Shown: positions 60,244-64,000 of the stretch, in pieces | Layout of the letters: each line of letters begins with the position of its first letter | Position numbering within the stretch: the first letter of the stretch is position 1 | From: CAZPBN01 sp964584935 | Lineage (GTDB): Bacteria > Acidobacteriota > Aminicenantia > Aminicenantales > Aminicenantaceae | NCBI GenBank assembly: GCA_964584935.1 | Contig: CAZPBN010000006.1 | Coordinates: 62,001 to 126,000 of the forward strand | Length of the DNA stretch: 64,000 bases | Direction of reading: 5' to 3' | The notes under the pieces: generated by a model | Told to the model about the DNA's origin: nothing | Seen by the model: only the letters and a program-made list of their open reading frames with translations | Databases searched by the model: none | Position numbers and translations under genes: made by a program

Positions 60244-62508
60244 CTAAATCCATCTTTTTATCCAAGATCTAATTCCACCGGAGGCTTTGGCAATGATCAA
60301 CGGTTTTTTACATCTTTCAGCGACAGCATTGGAAATAGAATCCCTCGTGATTTGATAAATAAAAGAATCTCTGGTCGATCCCAGTATCACCAGGTCATAA
60401 TTCCTGGACTCAGTCAAAATGGCTTCAACCACATCAGAAGAAGTGACTTTTTTAGTTTCAACCCGGTCTAAATTTATAATATCCTTTTCCTTATCTATTT
60501 GAAATGATTGCCCCGGACTAATTTTTTTTCTTTGATCATTGACAGTAAAAACCACGATTTTTCCGTCATCCTTTTCCGCAAGAATACTTGCGATTTTAAA
60601 AGCAAAAATACTGTTAGGTCCTCCTCCCATAGGCACCAAAATCCGTTTGAATTCGCGATTTCCGCATCCTTTCAAAATAGCAATATTACAGGGAGCTCTT
60701 TCAATAATAAAATCTACGGTGCTTCCCAAACGGAATCCATAACTTCTTGGTTTTCCATGCCAACCCATAATCAACATATTGATTCTTTTTTCTTTAACCG
60801 CATTTAATATTCCCCGCGCTATATTCCGGCAATAACGGATTGTCGTGGTTACAGGGAATTTAAGCACAAGGCTCAACATAGCTTCCACAATGGCTTCCTT
60901 ACCTTTCATCATAAATTTTCCAGCATCATGCAAAGGAATCTGCTCAGGAACCGGAACCATATGAAGAAGGTTTATACTGGCATTTTTGGCTTCTCCAATA
61001 TAATTTGTTACTCGAAGCATTTCAAAAACGTTTTTTGGATTTGCCACAGAAACCATTATTCGGTATTGGCCATTTTCAGGAGCTCGCTGCTCTTCAAGCA
61101 CTTTGATCTCCTCTCCTGTGGATATCGCGTGTGATTTGGAATAAAACAAATAAATCAATACTCCGAGTATAATCCATACCGGCGCCACTATCCAGGCTAT
61201 CCAGCTCATATGAATAAGCCAAACTGCCAGAAAGCACTGACAAATAATGGCTATAATAGGGAGCCAGGGAAAAAAAGGCATGATAAATCCATAAGATAAT
61301 TCATCACCCATATTGATGCGTACTTTTATCACACTCAAATTCACTACCAAAAATAGAAAAAGAAACATAATACTGGCACTGGAAGCCACATCCATTGTGG
61401 GCAATAGAATAGCAACACAAATAACAATAAATCCTGTAAACATTAAAGCAACCCAGGGAGTTTTCTGTTTGTTTGAGATTTTTGAGAAGAATTTGGGCAG
61501 CATTCTGTCTCGGCCAAGGGCATACGAAGCCCTCGTTGCCGAATAGATGGTTGCGTTCAGAGCAGATATGGAAGCAAATATCACTGCAATAGTAAGAAGA
61601 AAATTTCCAAAAGGGATCAACTGGGAAATGGCTTCCCCGAACCCTCTTTCCTTGAATTGGCCAATCCACTCCCATGGAACTCCTTCAACCCCTGGAGAAC
61701 CAGCTTTGACCGCAACGATTGAAGCAAACGATACCGCCACATAGGTCATGGTGACAATAAAAACAGAATAAATCATTGCCTTGGGAAGGTTGCGCTTCGG
61801 ATCAATGGTTTCATCACCCGCTTGAGCAATCACTTCATAACCCTCAAAAGCCACATATGTAAAACCCATGGTGATAAGTATTTTTGACCACCCCAGGGGC
61901 ATAAAAGGATTAAGATTATTAAGCCGGGAAGGATCAATGAGGATTACAATGACTCCAATAACACCGATTCCGATAAGAAATATAGTTTGTCCCAAAGTAA
62001 AGAAAGCTCCAATTTTTCCTGTTTCTGAAGCTCCCCTGTAATTTATATATAGAAAAAAAATAGCAATGAGAAAAGCAACTGTTTTTTCTGTATATAAGGT
62101 AGAAAGAGGAATCCACTTTAATAATCCAAGGCCTTGAAAATACCTCACCGTATATATGGCAAAAGTGACCGCATAGAGGCTTCCTGCAATGCTAGAGGCA
62201 AACCATTCCATCCAGCCGCCAATAAAACTGAGTCCTCTACCAAATGCCATCCGGGCATAATTATAGGCACCTCCCGCCCGGGGAACCGCAGAACTCAACT
62301 CAGCGTAGGAAAGTGCTGTCATAATGGCGATCACACCATTGAGTGCAAATGTAAGAAGGACACCTCCCGGACCAGCTTCACGAATAGCATTTCCAATACC
62401 CAAGAACACTCCTGCCCCAATCATCATCCCCAGGCCCATCATAGTAATGTGAAAAAGGGAAAGTTCCCGGGAAAGCTCAGAAGGAATATGGACTTTATTT
62501 TTTCCCAT
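60244..62508 (-). CDS. APC-family amino acid permease with two universal-stress domains
   Basis: 754 residues. About twelve membrane helices up to residue 455, with an APC-type first helix (M-M-I-G-A-G-V-F-L-G-I-G-N-A-I-R-E-A-G-P) and a Y-A-E-L-S-S-A-V-P-R-A-G-G-A-Y-N-Y motif. The C-terminal 280 residues hold two UspA-like folds: Y-R-I-M-V-S-V-A-N-P to A-P-C-N-I-A-I-L-K, and F-K-R-I-L-V-P-M-G-G to K-P-L-I-I-A-K-A. The nucleotide-binding loop G-S-T-R-D-S of the second is close to G-x2-G-x9-G. The cytoplasmic stress domains may tie transport to nucleotide level. The start overlaps a small upstream gene by 14 nt. Confidence 0.92.
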   Translation of the reverse strand: MGKNKVHIPSELSRELSLFHITMMGLGMMIGAGVFLGIGNAIREAGPGGVLLTFALNGVIAIMTALSYAELSSAVPRAGGAYNYARMAFGRGLSFIGGWMEWFASSIAGSLYAVTFAIYTVRYFQGLGLLKWIPLSTLYTEKTVAFLIAIFFLYINYRGASETGKIGAFFTLGQTIFLIGIGVIGVIVILIDPSRLNNLNPFMPLGWSKILITMGFTYVAFEGYEVIAQAGDETIDPKRNLPKAMIYSVFIVTMTYVAVSFASIVAVKAGSPGVEGVPWEWIGQFKERGFGEAISQLIPFGNFLLTIAVIFASISALNATIYSATRASYALGRDRMLPKFFSKISNKQKTPWVALMFTGFIVICVAILLPTMDVASSASIMFLFLFLVVNLSVIKVRINMGDELSYGFIMPFFPWLPIIAIICQCFLAVWLIHMSWIAWIVAPVWIILGVLIYLFYSKSHAISTGEEIKVLEEQRAPENGQYRIMVSVANPKNVFEMLRVTNYIGEAKNASINLLHMVPVPEQIPLHDAGKFMMKGKEAIVEAMLSLVLKFPVTTTIRYCRNIARGILNAVKEKRINMLIMGWHGKPRSYGFRLGSTVDFIIERAPCNIAILKGCGNREFKRILVPMGGGPNSIFAFKIASILAEKDDGKIVVFTVNDQRKKISPGQSFQIDKEKDIINLDRVETKKVTSSDVVEAILTESRNYDLVILGSTRDSFIYQITRDSISNAVAERCKKPLIIAKASGGIRSWIKRWI

Positions 62509-62653
62509 TGATTTCTTTCATTATCGAACGTGCCGAATGAAGATCTTTTTCCTTTATACGATTGATGACCTTCCTGCTCCAAATGAATATATAGGTTATA
62601 AATCCCATAGCAAGACAAAGAACACTCAAACCAATAACAATATCTCTATTCAT
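62495..62653 (-). CDS. Small single-pass membrane protein upstream of APC permease
   Basis: 52 residues. Hydrophobic helix about 5-25 (IVIGLSVLCLAMGFITYIFIW) and a basic, helical tail (SRKVINRIKEKDLHSARS). AAAGGA is well placed before the ATG at 62653. Its stop lies 14 nt inside the start of the permease, so the two are translationally coupled. Unrecognised; possibly a small accessory subunit of the transporter. Confidence 0.6.
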   Translation of the reverse strand: MNRDIVIGLSVLCLAMGFITYIFIWSRKVINRIKEKDLHSARSIMKEINGKK

Positions 62654-62695
62654 CTCTCATCCTTTGGTAAAAAGCGGTTGAACTATAAAATTTTA

Positions 62696-62724
62696 CAGAT
62701 AACTAAAAAACCTTTAAATGTCAA
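62696..62724 (-). promoter_or_regulatory. Candidate promoter of small membrane protein-permease operon
   Basis: Minus strand: TTGACA (62724-62719), 17-nt spacer, TATCTG (62701-62696). Start near 62690, 37 nt before the ATG at 62653. Confidence 0.45.
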
Positions 62725-62908
62725 CACCACAAAAAAAAGAAATTGAATCTCTAATGAAAAAAATAGAAATTTCTGTTATATTAATTATTAGTTGATTTTT
62801 ACTCAACTTAATGCTGAAAGAAAACTGAGTAAAGGATTGGAATTCTATGGTCGTTGATTTTCTGAAGTTCTGCTCCTCTTATTTTTTATTATACTTCAGA
62901 CGCTTTAT

Positions 62909-62932
62909 ATCACATGTGATTTTTTATATAAA
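62909..62932 (+). promoter_or_regulatory. Palindromic operator and -10 box before ribD
   Basis: ATCACATGTGAT (62909-62920) is a perfect 12-bp palindrome. It lies where the promoter spacer would be, just ahead of TATAAA (62927-62932). A regulator bound there would block transcription. No FMN riboswitch is visible before ribD. Confidence 0.4.
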
Positions 62933-62949
62933 ATTCACTGTTTACTAAA

Positions 62950-64000
62950 ATGGGTATTTCTAGCATTACAAATTGTAAAGATGCTTCCTATATGTATATG
63001 GCATATTCACTTGCTGAAAAAGCTAAAGGGTGGGCCAGTCCAAATCCCTATGTTGGTTGCATAATCCTTAAAAACGGAGCTATCGTCGGATATGGATTTC
63101 ATGAAAAACCGGGAAAACTCCATGCCGAAGCAGTGGCTATTCAAAAAGCTGGTTCTCAGGTTCAAAACAGCACCCTCTATACCACCTTGGAACCCTGCCT
63201 TCATTGGGGCAGAACTCCTCCTTGTGTGGATAAAATAATCGAGGCAAAACCTAAAAGAGTCGTTGTCTCTGCTCTGGATCCAAATCCTCTTGTTTATAAA
63301 AAAGGAGTGAAAAAACTAAAAGACGCCGGAATAAATGTTTCAACAGGACTTCTCGAGCAAATAAATAAAAAATTGAATGAAACTTATATCAAATACATAA
63401 CCCGAAAGCAGCCGTTTGTATTAATTAAAGCAGCGAGCAGTTTTGATGGAAAAATCGCTACAAAAAATTTCTCTTCTCAATGGATCTCTTCTTTACAAAC
63501 AAGAGAATACACTCATCTTATCAGGACAGAATATGACGCCATCATGACTGGAATCAACACCATTATAAAAGACAATCCTCAATTGACCATAAGACACTCG
63601 GATTGGACAAATAAAAAACTCACAAGAATCATCCTGGATTCTTCTCTGAGACTCCCCCCGGATTCCAAAATCATATCTACTTTATCAAAAGGAAAAATTC
63701 TCATTTTCACAAAAAAAAATCCTCCCCTTGAAAAAGCTAAACAATTACAGAGACAAGGAGTTCAAGTCATACCTCTTCAAAAATCGGATTCCTCAATCAA
63801 TTTGAAAGAAGTTCTCAATTATCTGGGACAAATAGAAATATCAAGTGTCCTGGTTGAAGGAGGAGGACAGTTAACAACTTCTTTCATTCAACAGAAGCTG
63901 GCTGATAAAATATTATTGATATTTTCACCTAAGCTGATTGGAGGAGAAAAGGCTCCATCTTTTTATGATGGAAAAGGGATCAATCATATCCAGGATGCTT
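62950..64000 (+). CDS. ribD: Riboflavin biosynthesis deaminase/reductase RibD (partial)
   Basis: 350 codons visible, 3' end outside the window. The N-terminal deaminase domain carries the zinc ligands H-A-E-A-V (about residue 59) and T-L-E-P-C-L-H-W-G-R-T-P-P-C. The substrate-binding W-A-S-P-N-P-Y-V-G-C precedes them. The C-terminal reductase domain starts near residue 155 (P-F-V-L-I-K-A-A-S-S-F-D-G-K-I-A) and holds V-E-G-G-G-Q-L near 305. It catalyses two steps from the GTP-derived pyrimidine towards lumazine. Confidence 0.96.
   Translation, partial: MGISSITNCKDASYMYMAYSLAEKAKGWASPNPYVGCIILKNGAIVGYGFHEKPGKLHAEAVAIQKAGSQVQNSTLYTTLEPCLHWGRTPPCVDKIIEAKPKRVVVSALDPNPLVYKKGVKKLKDAGINVSTGLLEQINKKLNETYIKYITRKQPFVLIKAASSFDGKIATKNFSSQWISSLQTREYTHLIRTEYDAIMTGINTIIKDNPQLTIRHSDWTNKKLTRIILDSSLRLPPDSKIISTLSKGKILIFTKKNPPLEKAKQLQRQGVQVIPLQKSDSSINLKEVLNYLGQIEISSVLVEGGGQLTTSFIQQKLADKILLIFSPKLIGGEKAPSFYDGKGINHIQDA

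Noticed and set aside
62654..62949. FMN riboswitch before ribD
   Set aside because: None of the conserved RFN-element segments is visible in the leader.

Overview
This is an A+T-rich window from a free-living, diderm (outer-membrane) bacterium. A complete Tol-Pal locus, an LPS-transport ATPase next to an OstA-type protein, long-form HPF and sigma-54 all point that way. The secretome (Asp-box/BNR propeller proteins, BACON-like Ig domains, sulfatase-fold lipoproteins, a VPS10-like 1152-residue protein, a fragment of the Acidobacteria-type VWFA-related family) resembles Candidatus Aminicenantes or a relative near Acidobacteriota. That placement is an inference from gene content, not a computed phylogeny. 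I saw no rRNA, tRNA, CRISPR array or transposase gene.

Layout. 1-6.8 kb: a surface-polymer/sugar block (partial epimerase, GMC oxidoreductase with a small partner, glycosyltransferase, DUF2304 membrane protein, hexapeptide acetyltransferase) and then a sulfatase-fold lipoprotein and a PD40 propeller. 7-16 kb: an exported-protein island with two paralogous BNR/BACON proteins around a second sulfatase-fold lipoprotein and an amidohydrolase, plus an AMIN/outer-membrane barrel protein. 16-20 kb: an eroded zone with three probable gene remnants among an RRM protein, a membrane glycosyltransferase and a dicarboxylate/glutamate symporter. 20.8-30 kb: radical SAM protein, rsmA, ftsK, a LutB-LutA-like fusion, an ECF sigma/anti-sigma pair, and the ricT-holB pair. 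30-41 kb: the 1152-residue propeller, a shortened uvrA, a GT39-like transferase, a non-coding G+C-rich repeat element and a DUF1998 helicase. 41-46.4 kb: tolQ-tolR-tolA-like-tolB-pal-cpoB-ssb, all on the plus strand. 46.7 kb: a small unknown gene behind a near-perfect sigma-54 promoter. 47-58.5 kb: a minus-strand block recJ, lptC/A-like, lptB, rpoN, hpf, ptsN, hprK, rapZ, EIIA-Man, ptsH, ptsI. 58.6-64 kb: small membrane protein, ftsY, a 52-residue membrane protein overlapping an APC permease with two universal-stress domains, and a partial ribD.

How parts work together. The PTS proteins (EI, HPr with His15 and Ser46, HPr kinase, two EIIA proteins, RapZ) come with no sugar permease, so they look like a regulatory phosphorelay beside rpoN, hpf and the LPS-export genes. 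The sigma-54 promoter 7 kb from rpoN gives one likely local target. The Tol-Pal genes and the lpt genes maintain the envelope that the exported propeller, sulfatase-fold and barrel proteins populate.

Several genes have a -10 box (often with a -35) ending only 4-9 nt before the start codon and no Shine-Dalgarno sequence. This suggests leaderless transcription, while other genes carry strong AGGAGG sites. TTG and GTG starts are in use. The most unusual items are the 0.5-kb G+C-rich element at 38.2-38.7 kb, the sigma-54-driven small gene, the UvrA without its insertion domain, and the internally duplicated helical insert in the 1152-residue propeller.
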